From the NCBI RefSeq assembly GCF_009883635.2, contig NZ_CP026115.2, forward strand, positions 4,340,001 through 4,404,000: a stretch of DNA of 64,000 bases, read 5' to 3'. The stretch comes from Pseudomonas putida (GTDB lineage Bacteria; Pseudomonadota; Gammaproteobacteria; Pseudomonadales; Pseudomonadaceae). Below, piece by piece: positions 36,640-45,536 of the stretch. The translations under genes were made by a program, and so were the position numbers. Within the stretch, counting starts at the first letter, position 1. Every line of letters starts with the position of its first letter. Under the pieces are notes generated by a model, which ran no database searches, was not told the DNA's origin, and saw only the letters and a program-made list of their open reading frames with translations.

Positions 36640-37230
36640 TTGAATAAAGTTCATTCGCCGCCCATGCGTTATGACCCCCGCGAACTCACCGACGAGGAGT
36701 TGGTGGCGCGTTCGCATGAGGAGCTGTATCACGTAACCCGCGCCTATGAGGAGCTCATGCGGCGCTACCAGCGGACCCTTTTCAACGTCTGTGCACGTTA
36801 TCTGGGGAACGACCGCGACGCTGATGATGTCTGTCAGGAAGTGATGCTGAAGGTGCTGTACGGTCTGAAGAACTTCGAGGGCAAATCCAAGTTCAAGACC
36901 TGGCTCTACAGCATCACCTACAACGAATGCATTACCCAGTACCGCAAGGAGCGTCGTAAACGCCGGTTGATGGATGCCTTGAGTCTGGACCCTATAGAAG
37001 AGGCGTCCGAAGAGAAGGCTCCGAAACCGGAAGAGAAAGGCGGGCTGGACAAGTGGCTGGTGCATGTGAACCCGATCGACCGGGAGATTCTGGTGTTGCG
37101 CTTTGTCGCGGAACTGGAATTTCAGGAAATCGCCGATATCATGCATATGGGCTTGAGCGCAACGAAAATGCGCTACAAGCGCGCGCTAGACAAGCTTCGT
37201 GAGAAATTTGCAGGTTTGGATGAAACTTAG
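36640..37230 (+). CDS. sigX: ECF sigma factor SigX
   Basis: 196 residues of an ECF sigma: region 2 (RYQRTLFNVCARYLGN then DADDVCQEVMLKVL and TWLYSITYNECITQYRKERRKR), an acidic linker, and region 4 (PIDREILVLRFVAELEFQEIADIMHMGLSATKMRYKRALDKLREKF). SigX drives oprF and membrane-lipid genes in pseudomonads. The TTG at 36640 (NKVHSPPMRYDPREL) gives the family-like N terminus; ATG 36664 is an alternative and neither has a good Shine-Dalgarno. No anti-sigma gene is adjacent, in line with the known cluster where CmpX may take that role. Confidence 0.92.
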   Translation: MNKVHSPPMRYDPRELTDEELVARSHEELYHVTRAYEELMRRYQRTLFNVCARYLGNDRDADDVCQEVMLKVLYGLKNFEGKSKFKTWLYSITYNECITQYRKERRKRRLMDALSLDPIEEASEEKAPKPEEKGGLDKWLVHVNPIDREILVLRFVAELEFQEIADIMHMGLSATKMRYKRALDKLREKFAGLDET

Positions 37231-37340
37231 TCCCTTGTAAATATCTCTAACGGATCGGCGAGTTCTGCTAGACTTGCCGTCGAGTTGTCCCCCGGATGTT
37301 GGTGGGACTGCTTAACTATCACCAGATGGGGATTTAACGG

Positions 37341-38378
37341 ATGAAATTGAAAAACACCTTGGGCTTGGCCATTGGCTCGCTCGTCGCAGCTACTTCGTTC
37401 GGCGTTATGGCTCAAGGCCAGGGCGCAGTCGAAATCGAAGGTAACGTTACCAAGCAGTACTACGACAGCGAACGTAACTTCAAGAACGACGGCACCAATC
37501 CTGGCGTTCGTCTGGGCTACTTCCTGACTGACGACGTATCCCTGGACCTGGGCTACAACGAGACTCACAACGCTCGTGGTGAAGTCTTCAACAAGGACAT
37601 CAAAGGTTCCAAGGCCAAGCTGGACGCTACCTACCACTTCGGTACCGTCGGCGACGCTCTGCGTCCGTACGTTTCCGCTGGTTTCGCTCACGAAAGCCTG
37701 GGTCAGGCCACTCGTAGCGGCCGCGACCACTCCACCTTCGCCAACGTTGGCGCTGGCGCCAAGTGGTACATCACCGACATGTTCTTCGCCCGTGCCGGCG
37801 TTGAAGCCATGTACAACATCGACAACGGCAACACCGAGTGGGGCCCGTCCGTTGGTGTGGGTCTGAACTTCGGCGGTAGCGGTGGCAAAGTTGAAGCTGC
37901 TCCGGCGCCAGTTGCTGAAGTCTGCTCCGACTCCGACAACGACGGCGTTTGCGACAACGTCGACAAGTGCCCAGACACCCCAGCCAACGTTACCGTTGAC
38001 GCTGATGGCTGCCCGGCTGTTGCCGAAGTCGTTCGCGTTGAGCTGGACGTCAAGTTCGACTTCGACAAGTCGGTCGTCAAGCCAAACAGCTACGGTGACA
38101 TCAAGAACCTGGCTGACTTCATGAAGCAGTACCCACAGACCACCACCGTGGTTGAAGGTCACACTGACTCCGTCGGCCCAGACGCTTACAACCAGAAGCT
38201 GTCCGAGCGTCGTGCCAACGCTGTGAAGCAGGTCCTGACCCAGCAGTACGGCGTAGAATCCAGCCGTGTTGACTCGGTTGGCTACGGCGAAACCCGTCCG
38301 GTTGCCGACAACGCCACCGAAGAAGGCCGCGCTATCAACCGTCGCGTTGAAGCTCAGGTAGAAGCCCAGTCCAAGTAA
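37341..38378 (+). CDS. oprF: Major outer-membrane porin OprF
   Basis: 345 residues: signal peptide ending at VMAQ, an N-terminal eight-strand beta-barrel, a linker with the cysteine-containing CSDSDNDGVCDNVDKCPDTP segment (TSP3-like), and a C-terminal OmpA peptidoglycan-binding domain with NxxLSxxRAxxVxxxL (NQKLSERRANAVKQVL). Structural porin and cell-wall anchor. Codon use differs from neighbours (many GCT, GTT, CGT), as expected for a very highly expressed gene. The upstream gap of 110 bases probably holds both SigX-dependent and housekeeping promoters; a bidirectional terminator follows. Confidence 0.97.
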   Translation: MKLKNTLGLAIGSLVAATSFGVMAQGQGAVEIEGNVTKQYYDSERNFKNDGTNPGVRLGYFLTDDVSLDLGYNETHNARGEVFNKDIKGSKAKLDATYHFGTVGDALRPYVSAGFAHESLGQATRSGRDHSTFANVGAGAKWYITDMFFARAGVEAMYNIDNGNTEWGPSVGVGLNFGGSGGKVEAAPAPVAEVCSDSDNDGVCDNVDKCPDTPANVTVDADGCPAVAEVVRVELDVKFDFDKSVVKPNSYGDIKNLADFMKQYPQTTTVVEGHTDSVGPDAYNQKLSERRANAVKQVLTQQYGVESSRVDSVGYGETRPVADNATEEGRAINRRVEAQVEAQSK

Positions 38379-38396
38379 TTGGCCTGAAGCCTCAAT

Positions 38397-38425
38397 GAAA
38401 AACCCGGCCTCGGCCGGGTTTTTCT
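38397..38425. terminator. Bidirectional terminator between oprF and cobA
   Basis: AAAAACCCGGCC-TC-GGCCGGGTTTTT: T-runs on both strands, placed between the convergent oprF and cobA stops. Confidence 0.95.
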
Positions 38426-38452
38426 TTGCCTGAAATTTGTGCGGCTAAAGCA

Positions 38453-39193
38453 TTACCCGGCCTCTGCCACCCATTCCTGCATCACCTGCTCCCCAACCAC
38501 ATCCCCAATTACCAGAATCGCCGGGCTGCGCAGCCCGAACACTTGCGCATCCTTCACCATCGCCGCTACATCACTGCGGCACTCCCGCTGCTGCGGCAAC
38601 GACGCATTCTCGATCATCGCCACTGGCATCCCAGCCGCCATGCCACCATCCAGAAGCCCCCGGCGAATCTGCTCCAGCCGTGCCACGCCCATGTACACCA
38701 CCAAGGTCGTGCCACCTTGCGCCAACGCCGCCCAGTTCAGCTCGCTGTCATCCTGGGTGTGCGCGGTCACCAGCGTCACCCCGCGGCTGAGCCCGCGCGA
38801 AGTCAGCGAGATCCCGCACCGGGTTGCACCGGCCAGCCCGGCGGTGATGCCGTTGACCAGCTCCACTTCGATGCCATGGCCTTGCAGCCACAGTGCTTCC
38901 TCGCCGCCACGGCCAAAGATGCACGGGTCACCGCCCTTGAGGCGCACCACGCAACGCCCCTGCCGTGCATGACGCAGCATCAGGCGCTGGATGAAGGCCT
39001 GGGGTGTGGAACGACAACCGCCACGTTTGCCTACGGCAATGACCCTGGCTTGCGGACAGTGTTCCAGTACGGCCGGGTTTACCAGGTCGTCGATCATCAC
39101 TATCTCGGCCTGTTGCAGCGCGCGCACGGCCTTGAGCGTGAGCAGTTCAGGGTCGCCAGGGCCGGCACCGACCAGCCAGACTTTTGCATTCAT
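38453..39193 (-). CDS. cobA: Uroporphyrinogen-III C-methyltransferase (SUMT)
   Basis: 246 residues with SUMT motifs: VGAGPGDPELLTLKA at the N terminus, VRLKGGDPCIFGRGGEE, and GVTLVTAHTQDD. It makes precorrin-2, the precursor of siroheme, the cofactor of assimilatory nitrite and sulfite reductases. It is the last gene of the nitrate cluster, 27 bases after the phosphatase-kinase fusion. In P. aeruginosa the reductase genes lie between these two; here they do not. Confidence 0.93.
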   Translation of the reverse strand: MNAKVWLVGAGPGDPELLTLKAVRALQQAEIVMIDDLVNPAVLEHCPQARVIAVGKRGGCRSTPQAFIQRLMLRHARQGRCVVRLKGGDPCIFGRGGEEALWLQGHGIEVELVNGITAGLAGATRCGISLTSRGLSRGVTLVTAHTQDDSELNWAALAQGGTTLVVYMGVARLEQIRRGLLDGGMAAGMPVAMIENASLPQQRECRSDVAAMVKDAQVFGLRSPAILVIGDVVGEQVMQEWVAEAG

Positions 39194-39220
39194 CAGGGTT
39201 TCCTCATCGGCAGGACGCGT

Positions 39221-40888
39221 TCAACCCTTGAGCAGGGCGAACAACAGAATCAGGTTGCACAACAGCGACAGCAGGGCCAGGGTTCGCCAGACCTTCAATG
39301 GTTCGCGCTCAAGCAAGGGGCGTGGGCGGCTGGGCAATTCCTGGCGGTCACCGAGCTCGAGCAGCAGCAGCCACTGTTCGGCGGTTTCAAAGCGTTGCGC
39401 CGGGTCTGCTGCCACGGCTTGCTGCAGGTTGTGCTGCAGCCATTCGGGCAGATCGGGGCGATAGCGTGAGGCATTGACCGCCTGGCTGAAGCGCGGGCGC
39501 TGGAAGGCCTCGATCTCGCCGTAGGGGTAATGCCCGGTCAGCAGGTGATAGAGCGTGACGCCGACTGCATACAAGTCCTGGCGCGGGCTGGGCGGCTGGC
39601 CTTCGAAGGCTTCCGGGGCAATGAACGAAGGCGTGCCGGGTAGCTCGTGCAGTGGATCCTGAGAGAGGCCGGGGCAGTACGCCAGGCCGAAGTCCAGCAG
39701 GCGTAACTGGCCGTCATCACCCAGATGCAGGTTGTCGGGCTTGATGTCGCGGTGCAGCAGGTTACGCCGGTGCAGTACGCCGACCGCTTGCAACAGCTGG
39801 CGGGCTACTTCCATCCACTGCGCAAGCGGTAGCGGGCCATGGCTGGCCAATTGCGTCGCGAGGGTCTTGCCGCTGTGTTCGCGCATCACGTAGTACAGGT
39901 GCTGGCGCTGGCTCGCGGCATGCAGTTCGGGGAAGTGACGGCCAGCGACCCGGCGCAGGAACCACTCCTCCAGCAGCAGGCCCTGGGCGGCGCCGGGTTC
40001 CTGTTCGCGCTCGCCGGGCAGGGTTTTCAGCAGCCAGGGCTGGCCCTGGGTATCGCGTACCCGGTAGAGCAGCGACTGGCGGCTGTGTGCCAGGCGCGTC
40101 TCGATCTGCCAGCCATCGAGCGCCTGGCCCTCGCGTAGCGGCCCAGGCAATGGCCATTGCTGCAGTTGCACCAGGGTGTCGCCGAGGTTGGCCGTGCCCA
40201 ACTGCTCGACCCGCACCAGCAAGGCGCTGGCGTTGTCCTGGCTGCCGTTGTGATGGGCGCTGGCAACCAGGGTGTCGGCGGCCGACTGCAGGTCGGGCTG
40301 CTCACGCAGCACGGCCTGGATGTGCTGGTCGCCAAGGCTGGCCCAGACGCCGTCGCTGAGCAACAGGTAGCACTCGCCAGTCTGCAGTTCGCCGTCCAGG
40401 TAGTCGACCAGCAGGTGCTGGTCCAGGCCCAGTGCACGCTTGAGCACGTGCTGCATGCCGGGTTGGTCCCAGACGTGGTCTTCGCTCAGGCATTGCAGGT
40501 GACCGGCGTGCCAGCGATAGGCCCGGCAATCGCCCACGTGTGCCAGGGTGAAGCGGCGCCCGCGTAGTACCAGGGCGCTCAGTGTGGTCAGCAGCGGCTG
40601 GCTGCCCTGGGCGCGCAACCAGCGGTTCTGTGCCAACAGCAGGCGGTCCAGGGCCTGGGCCACGCCCCAGGTGGCGGGCGTGGCGTAATAGTCCATGGCC
40701 AGCGCCTGCAGGCTGGCGCGGGCAGCCAGGCCGCCGTCGGCGCACTGGCTGACGCCATCGGCGAGGGCGAACAGGTAGCCCTTGCTGGCGGCCAGTTCCG
40801 TTGCCGGCGTGACCAGGCGCAGGGCGTCCTGGTTCTCCGTGCGTGGCCCGGTGGCGCTGGCCTGGGCGAAGCTAAGCTGCAGGCTCAT
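39221..40888 (-). CDS. PP2C phosphatase-Ser/Thr kinase fusion, membrane-tethered
   Basis: 555 residues: an N-terminal PP2C-type phosphatase (TGPRTENQDALR; FALADGVSQCADGG; LLLSDGVWASLGD; NGSQDNAS metal-site motifs), a protein kinase domain from about 265 (lysine in PWLLKTLPGER, catalytic HRDIKPDNLHL, DFGLAYCPG, APEAF), and one C-terminal TM helix (TLALLSLLCNLILLFALL). All kinase and phosphatase core residues look intact, so one chain can add and remove phosphate. It sits between the nitrate transporter and cobA, nine bases after the transporter stop. Its target is unknown; transporter or N-regulator phosphorylation is a reasonable guess. Confidence 0.9.
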   Translation of the reverse strand: MSLQLSFAQASATGPRTENQDALRLVTPATELAASKGYLFALADGVSQCADGGLAARASLQALAMDYYATPATWGVAQALDRLLLAQNRWLRAQGSQPLLTTLSALVLRGRRFTLAHVGDCRAYRWHAGHLQCLSEDHVWDQPGMQHVLKRALGLDQHLLVDYLDGELQTGECYLLLSDGVWASLGDQHIQAVLREQPDLQSAADTLVASAHHNGSQDNASALLVRVEQLGTANLGDTLVQLQQWPLPGPLREGQALDGWQIETRLAHSRQSLLYRVRDTQGQPWLLKTLPGEREQEPGAAQGLLLEEWFLRRVAGRHFPELHAASQRQHLYYVMREHSGKTLATQLASHGPLPLAQWMEVARQLLQAVGVLHRRNLLHRDIKPDNLHLGDDGQLRLLDFGLAYCPGLSQDPLHELPGTPSFIAPEAFEGQPPSPRQDLYAVGVTLYHLLTGHYPYGEIEAFQRPRFSQAVNASRYRPDLPEWLQHNLQQAVAADPAQRFETAEQWLLLLELGDRQELPSRPRPLLEREPLKVWRTLALLSLLCNLILLFALLKG

Positions 40889-40897
40889 CGTCGTGCC

Positions 40898-42109
40898 TCA
40901 GACCCGCGCAGCGGTAACCGCTGCCGAGCCCCAGGTGGTGCGCCAGCGCTGCTTGACCCCGTGCAGGCCGAACCAGGCGAGCAGGCCAAGGCTGGCGAAC
41001 AGCCACAGGCCCAGCTGATAGTCGCCGGTGTGCTGCTTGATGGCGCCGAGCCCTGCTGCCAGCAGGAAGCCGCCGATGCCACCGGCCATGCCGATCAGCC
41101 CGGTCATCACGCCGATCTCCTGGCGGAAGCGTTGTGGTACCAGCTGGAACACCGCGCCATTGCCGGCGCCGAGGCCGAGCATGGCACTGACGAACAGCGC
41201 CAGGGCGGCTGCCGCGCTCGGCAGGTTGAAGCCGACTGCCGCGATGCAGATGGCAGCCACGCTGTACATGCCGAGCAGCGTGCGGATGCCGCCGAAACGG
41301 TCGGCCAGGGCGCCACCCAGCGGGCGCATCAGGCTGCCGGCGAACACGCAGGCGGCGGTGTAGTAGCCAGCGGTAACCGGGCTCAGGGCGTACTGGTCGC
41401 TGAAGTAGCCGGGCAGGGCGCTGGCCAGGCCGATGAAGCCGCCGAAGGTGACGCTGTAGAAGAACATGAACCACCAGCTGTCACGGTCGCCCAGGGCTTT
41501 GAGGTAGTCGGCTGCCGCCTTGGGCTTGGGCCGTTGCGGAGCATTGCGGGCAAGCAGGGCGAACAGCACCAGGGTCAGCAGCAGCGGGAGCACGGCAAAG
41601 CCGAACACATTGTTCCAGCCAAACCCGGCGGCCAGCACCGGGGCCAGCAGGGCGGCGAACACGGTGCCGGAGTTGCCCGCACCTGCGATGCCCATGGCCT
41701 TGCCCTGATGCTGCGGCGGGTACCACTGCGACGCGAGCGGCAACGACACGGCGAACGAGGCACCGGCAACACCGAGGAATACACCCAGCAGCAGGGCCTG
41801 CTCATAGGTGTGCACGCCCAGGTACCAGGCGCCGGCCAGGGCGACGATGACGATTACCTGGCCGATCAGGCCAGCGGTCTTCGGCGACAGGCGATCGACC
41901 AGCACACCCATGACGAAGCGCAGCACTGCACCGGCAAGGATCGGCGTAGCCACCATCAGCCCCCGCTGCTGGGCGCTCAGTTGCAGGTCAGCGGCGATCT
42001 GCACCGCCAGCGGGCCAAGCAGGTACCAGACCATGAAGCTCAGGTCGAAATACAGGAACGCGGCGAACAGCGTGGGCACATGCCCGGATTTCCAGAAGCT
42101 GGTACTCAT
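40898..42109 (-). CDS. Nitrate/nitrite MFS transporter (NarK/NasA type)
   Basis: 403 residues, about 12 TM helices, of the NNP family: FLYFDLSFMVWYLLGPLA in TM1, RFVMGVLVDRLSPK, and the glycine-rich signature AGAGNSGTVFAALLAP in TM5. It takes up nitrate and/or nitrite for assimilation. ATG 42109 has GAGGTG upstream; the upstream in-frame extension runs through the leader terminator. Expression is probably controlled by NasT antitermination in that leader. Confidence 0.92.
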   Translation of the reverse strand: MSTSFWKSGHVPTLFAAFLYFDLSFMVWYLLGPLAVQIAADLQLSAQQRGLMVATPILAGAVLRFVMGVLVDRLSPKTAGLIGQVIVIVALAGAWYLGVHTYEQALLLGVFLGVAGASFAVSLPLASQWYPPQHQGKAMGIAGAGNSGTVFAALLAPVLAAGFGWNNVFGFAVLPLLLTLVLFALLARNAPQRPKPKAAADYLKALGDRDSWWFMFFYSVTFGGFIGLASALPGYFSDQYALSPVTAGYYTAACVFAGSLMRPLGGALADRFGGIRTLLGMYSVAAICIAAVGFNLPSAAAALALFVSAMLGLGAGNGAVFQLVPQRFRQEIGVMTGLIGMAGGIGGFLLAAGLGAIKQHTGDYQLGLWLFASLGLLAWFGLHGVKQRWRTTWGSAAVTAARV

Positions 42110-42141
42110 CGAACACCTCACTCGGCAATGCAACGGAAACG

Positions 42142-42193
42142 AAAAAGACGCCGCTACCCGGTCCACTGGCGTGGAGGGGAGAGCGACGTCTTT
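42142..42193 (-). terminator. Leader terminator upstream of the nitrate transporter
   Basis: On the minus strand AAAGACGTCGCT pairs with AGCGGCGTCTTT (one G-U pair in 12), then a run of T. It lies between nasT and the transporter, before the transporter's Shine-Dalgarno, so it is an attenuator rather than an end-of-operon terminator only. Confidence 0.8.
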
Positions 42194-42209
42194 GTCGGGA
42201 GTTTTATGA

Positions 42210-42229
42210 GGCAACCGCCGTTGGCTACC
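42210..42229 (-). ncRNA. ANTAR-type hexaloop hairpin in the transporter leader
   Basis: On the minus strand GGTAGCC-AACGGC-GGTTGCC: a 7-base stem (with G-U pairs) and a six-base loop with A at position 1 and G at position 4, the signature recognised by ANTAR antiterminators. It stands 16 bases upstream of the attenuator stem. A less stable candidate for the usual first hairpin is CC-AGAGTT-GG, about 40 bases further upstream at the nasT 3' end. Confidence 0.65.
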
Positions 42230-42281
42230 GGTGAAATATCTTCAGCAAGAGCTGGGCCAACTCTGGTCTGGTGAGGCGGCC

Positions 42282-42857
42282 TCAGCCCAGCATTTCATGC
42301 ATGGCGATGATCTGCTCGGCCACCTGGATCAGCTTCTGCTGGCGGCTCATGGCCTGCCGACGCATCAGGGTGTAGGCCTGCTCCTCGTTGCAGTCTTTCA
42401 TCTTCATCAGCAACCCCTTGGCCTGCTCGATGCGCTTGCGCTCGGCCAGTTGCTGGTCGCGGGCCAACAGCTGGGCCTTGAGCGCCTGGTCGCTCTCGAA
42501 GCGCGCCATGGCGACATCGAGAATGGGCTGCAGCCGCGCCGCATGGATGCCTTCGACGATGTAGGCGCTGACCCCGGCCTGGATCGCCTGGCGCATTACC
42601 GCCGGGTCATGCTCGTCGGTGAACAGCACGATGGGCCGTGGCTGGTCGCGACTGACCAGCACCACCTGCTCCATCACGTCACGGTCGGGTGAGTCGGTAT
42701 CGATCAGCACCACGTCCGGGCGCACCGTTTCGACGCAGGCCGGCAGGTCGATGGTCAGGTCTGGCGCCTCGATCACTTCGAATCCGGCTTCGCGCAGTGC
42801 GGCCTTGAGGCGGCCAACCTTCTTCTGGGTGTCGTCGATCAGCAGGATGCGCAGCAT
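42282..42857 (-). CDS. nasT: NasT ANTAR antiterminator response regulator
   Basis: 191 residues: a receiver-like domain (MLRILLIDDTQKKVGRL, D in VVLIDTDSP, FTDEHDPA) and a C-terminal ANTAR domain (RKRIEQAKGLLMKMKDCNEEQAYTLMRRQAM). NasT binds hexaloop hairpins in leader RNAs and prevents termination when not held by NasS. GAGGG stands eight bases before ATG 42857. Eleven bases after nasS; the predicted target hairpin lies just downstream. Confidence 0.95.
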   Translation of the reverse strand: MLRILLIDDTQKKVGRLKAALREAGFEVIEAPDLTIDLPACVETVRPDVVLIDTDSPDRDVMEQVVLVSRDQPRPIVLFTDEHDPAVMRQAIQAGVSAYIVEGIHAARLQPILDVAMARFESDQALKAQLLARDQQLAERKRIEQAKGLLMKMKDCNEEQAYTLMRRQAMSRQQKLIQVAEQIIAMHEMLG

Positions 42858-42868
42858 GGTGATGGCCC

Positions 42869-44071
42869 TCACAGACCGACTCGGGCATCGGGCGCATGGC
42901 CCAGGGCGTGCAGGCGGAAGCTGCGGGCGTAGGCATACGGATCGGTGCCGTCCCAGCGCGTGCCGTCGATCAGCAGGCTGCTGCGCATGGCTGACTCGGG
43001 GCAGGGCACGCCGAGTGCGTCAGCGGCCTCGCGGTACAGCGCCAGTTGCTGCACCTGGCGAGCAACGCCGAGGTAGTCGGGATCGTCACGCAGCAGGCCC
43101 CAGCGGCGGAACTGGGTCATGAACCACATGCCGTCCGACAGGTAAGGCAGGTTGACACGGCCATGGTCGAACAGGCGCAAGGCGTGCCGGTCGCGCCAGG
43201 CGTTACCCAGGCCGTCCTGATAGTCGCCCAGCAGGCGCGGCTCGACGTTTTCGATCGGTGTGTCGAGGTAGGCGCTACCACTGAGCAGTTGCGCGGTGCT
43301 GCGCAGGTTCTCCTGGCTCTGTTCGATGAACCGGCTGGCAGCAAGTACTGCCTTGACCAGTGCGCGTGCGCTATTGGGGTTGTGCTCGACGAAGGTGCGG
43401 GTGCAGGCCAGTACCTTCTCCGGGTGGTCGGGCCAGATCGACTGGCTGGTGGCCAGGGTGAAGCCCTGGCCCTGGCTGACGGCGGCAGCGGCCCAAGGCT
43501 CACCGACGCAGAAACCGTCGATGCGCCCGGCCTGGATATGCGCCGCCATCTGTGCCGGTGGCACCACCACGCTGGTAACGTCGTGCAACGGGTGGATGCC
43601 CTGGCTGGCCAACCAGTAATACAGCCACATGGCGTGGGTGCCGGTGGGGAAGGTCTGGGCGAAAGTCAGCCGTGCGCCATGCTGGTGCACCTGTTGCGCC
43701 AGTGCCTCAGGGCTGGTCACGCCCTTGCGCTGCAGGGCCGGCGACAGGTTGATGGCCTGGGCATTCTGGTTCAGCCCCATAAGCACTGCCAGGTCGCTGG
43801 CCGGTACACCACCGATGCCCAGGTGTACGGCGTAGACCAGGCCGTAGAGGCAATGGGCGGCGTCCAGCTCGCCGCTGGCCAGCTTGTCGCGCAGGCCGGC
43901 CCAGGAGCCCTGGCGTTTGAGGTTGAGGGTCAGGCCGTGTTGCTGGGCGAAGCCCTGGGTGGCGGCGACCACCACCGAGGCGCAATCGGTCAGGGCCATG
44001 TAGCCGATGTTGAGGCTGGGTTTTTCCGGTGCGTCGCTGCCGTTTACCCAGGCTAGAGGTGCTGTATTCAC
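42869..44071 (-). CDS. nasS: NasS nitrate sensor (NrtA-like)
   Basis: 400 residues of the CmpA/NrtA periplasmic-binding fold but without a signal peptide: [54 protein letters not shown]. It sequesters NasT in the cytoplasm until nitrate or nitrite binds. I choose GTG 44071, with GAGGA five bases upstream; a start at 44131 would give an unrelated N-terminal extension. Divergent from pyrD. Confidence 0.93.
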   Translation of the reverse strand: MNTAPLAWVNGSDAPEKPSLNIGYMALTDCASVVVAATQGFAQQHGLTLNLKRQGSWAGLRDKLASGELDAAHCLYGLVYAVHLGIGGVPASDLAVLMGLNQNAQAINLSPALQRKGVTSPEALAQQVHQHGARLTFAQTFPTGTHAMWLYYWLASQGIHPLHDVTSVVVPPAQMAAHIQAGRIDGFCVGEPWAAAAVSQGQGFTLATSQSIWPDHPEKVLACTRTFVEHNPNSARALVKAVLAASRFIEQSQENLRSTAQLLSGSAYLDTPIENVEPRLLGDYQDGLGNAWRDRHALRLFDHGRVNLPYLSDGMWFMTQFRRWGLLRDDPDYLGVARQVQQLALYREAADALGVPCPESAMRSSLLIDGTRWDGTDPYAYARSFRLHALGHAPDARVGL

Positions 44072-44135
44072 GAAGGTCCTCGGTCGAACTGAACAGGCTG
44101 TAGGCAAGGGAAGTAGCAACCCATGTGCCAAGCCC

Positions 44136-44165
44136 CTGTCATGCCGGGCGCGCGCTGGCTATAAT
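44136..44165 (+). promoter_or_regulatory. Candidate pyrD sigma70 promoter
   Basis: CTGTCA (44136-44141, 4/6 match to TTGACA), an 18-base spacer, and consensus TATAAT at 44160-44165, 33 bases before the pyrD ATG. Confidence 0.65.
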
Positions 44166-44198
44166 CGCTGCCTCACTCACCCCGAGCCTTGCCCGCCC

Positions 44199-45224
44199 AT
44201 GTATACCCTGGCCCGCCAGCTGCTGTTCAAGCTTTCCCCGGAAACCTCCCATGACCTGTCCCTGGACCTGATCGGCGCCGGTGGCCGGCTTGGGCTCAAT
44301 GGCGTGTTGTGCAAGCAGCCGGCCGCGTTGCCGGTGACCGTGATGGGCTTGAACTTCGCCAACCCGGTGGGGCTGGCGGCGGGCCTGGACAAGAACGGCG
44401 CGGCCATCGACGGCTTTGCCCAGCTGGGCTTCGGCTTCGTCGAGATCGGCACCGTGACCCCGCGTCCGCAGCCGGGCAACCCCAAGCCACGGTTGTTCCG
44501 CCTGCCGCAGGCAACGGCGATCATCAACCGCATGGGCTTCAACAACCTGGGTGTCGATCACCTGCTCGAGCGCGTGCGTGCTTCGCGCTACGACGGTGTG
44601 TTGGGCATCAACATCGGCAAGAACTTCGATACCCCGGTCGAGCGTGCGGTCGACGATTACCTGATCTGCCTTAACAAGGTCTATCGCGAAGCCAGCTATA
44701 TCACCGTCAACGTCAGCTCGCCGAACACCCCGGGCCTGCGCAGCCTGCAGTTCGGCGACTCGCTCAGGCAGCTGCTCGATGCCCTGGCCGAACGCCGTGA
44801 GCAGTTGGCCGCCGAACAGGGCAAGCGTGTGCCGCTGGCGATCAAGATCGCGCCGGACATGAGCGACGAGGAAACCGCGCTGGTGGCCTCGGCGCTGATG
44901 GAGTCGGGAATGGACGCGGTGATTGCCACCAACACCACCTTGGGCCGCGAGGGTGTCGAAGGGCTGGAGCATGGTGGCGAGGCCGGCGGCCTGTCGGGCG
45001 CGCCAGTGCTGGAGAAGAGCACCCATATCGTCAAGGTGCTGGCGGGCGAGCTGGGTGGCAAGCTGCCGATCATCGCCGCCGGTGGCATTACCGAAGGCCG
45101 TCATGCGGCAGAGAAGATCGCCGCAGGGGCGAGCCTGGTGCAGATCTACTCGGGCTTCATCTACAAGGGGCCGTCACTGATTCGCGAAGCGGTGGATGCG
45201 ATCGCGGCAATGCCCAAGGCCTGA
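44199..45224 (+). CDS. pyrD: Dihydroorotate dehydrogenase (quinone), class 2
   Basis: 341 residues: an N-terminal amphipathic membrane helix region ([20 protein letters not shown]), then the FMN barrel with [56 protein letters not shown] (catalytic Ser segment) and GLSGAPV. Oxidises dihydroorotate to orotate using quinone in pyrimidine synthesis. No clear Shine-Dalgarno; a consensus -10 lies upstream. It converges on rmf. Confidence 0.96.
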   Translation: MYTLARQLLFKLSPETSHDLSLDLIGAGGRLGLNGVLCKQPAALPVTVMGLNFANPVGLAAGLDKNGAAIDGFAQLGFGFVEIGTVTPRPQPGNPKPRLFRLPQATAIINRMGFNNLGVDHLLERVRASRYDGVLGINIGKNFDTPVERAVDDYLICLNKVYREASYITVNVSSPNTPGLRSLQFGDSLRQLLDALAERREQLAAEQGKRVPLAIKIAPDMSDEETALVASALMESGMDAVIATNTTLGREGVEGLEHGGEAGGLSGAPVLEKSTHIVKVLAGELGGKLPIIAAGGITEGRHAAEKIAAGASLVQIYSGFIYKGPSLIREAVDAIAAMPKA

Positions 45225-45234
45225 AGGCGGGCAT

Positions 45235-45260
45235 AAAAAAGGGCCCCGTCAAGGGGCCCC
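45235..45260 (-). terminator. Rho-independent terminator of rmf
   Basis: GGGGCCCC hairpin (GGGCCCC-GTCAA-GGGGCCC on the plus strand) with the T-run only on the minus strand (plus-strand AAAAAA at 45235-45240), so it terminates rmf rather than pyrD. Confidence 0.85.
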
Positions 45261-45320
45261 TGGGCCGAAGCCCGCCGCCCGGATAGGGCGCGCATGGTAA
45301 CTCGAATTCAGTGTCCTCGT

Positions 45321-45536
45321 TCAGCCAACGGCGTGATTTTCGTTGAGTCTATGGATGCCAGCGGTGCCAGTCATTCCGTCCCAGTTATCACCGCGACCTT
45401 CGCGCCAGCCGTTGATCCAGGCTTGGCGAACTGAAGGAAGAGTAAAGGGGCAAAGTTCGCGGGATTTGCCGGTGACCCCGTATTGGTAGCCACGTGAATA
45501 TGCTCTTTCCAACGGATCACGCTTAAGTCTTCTCAT
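45321..45536 (-). CDS. rmf: Ribosome modulation factor
   Basis: 71 residues; the first 55 match Rmf throughout: MRRLKRDPLERAYSRGYQYG, then CPFTLPSVRQAWINGWREGRGDNWDG. It binds the 30S subunit in stationary phase and drives formation of inactive 100S ribosomes. GAGGG stands nine bases before the ATG. It lies between pyrD and rlmKL, the conserved pseudomonad order. Expression is probably growth-phase controlled; the long gap upstream may hold its promoter. Confidence 0.95.
   Translation of the reverse strand: MRRLKRDPLERAYSRGYQYGVTGKSRELCPFTLPSVRQAWINGWREGRGDNWDGMTGTAGIHRLNENHAVG

Noticed and set aside
45241..45260. Hairpin after pyrD taken as the pyrD terminator
   Set aside because: The T-run is only on the minus strand, so it terminates rmf. 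For pyrD it is at most a hairpin without a T-tract.
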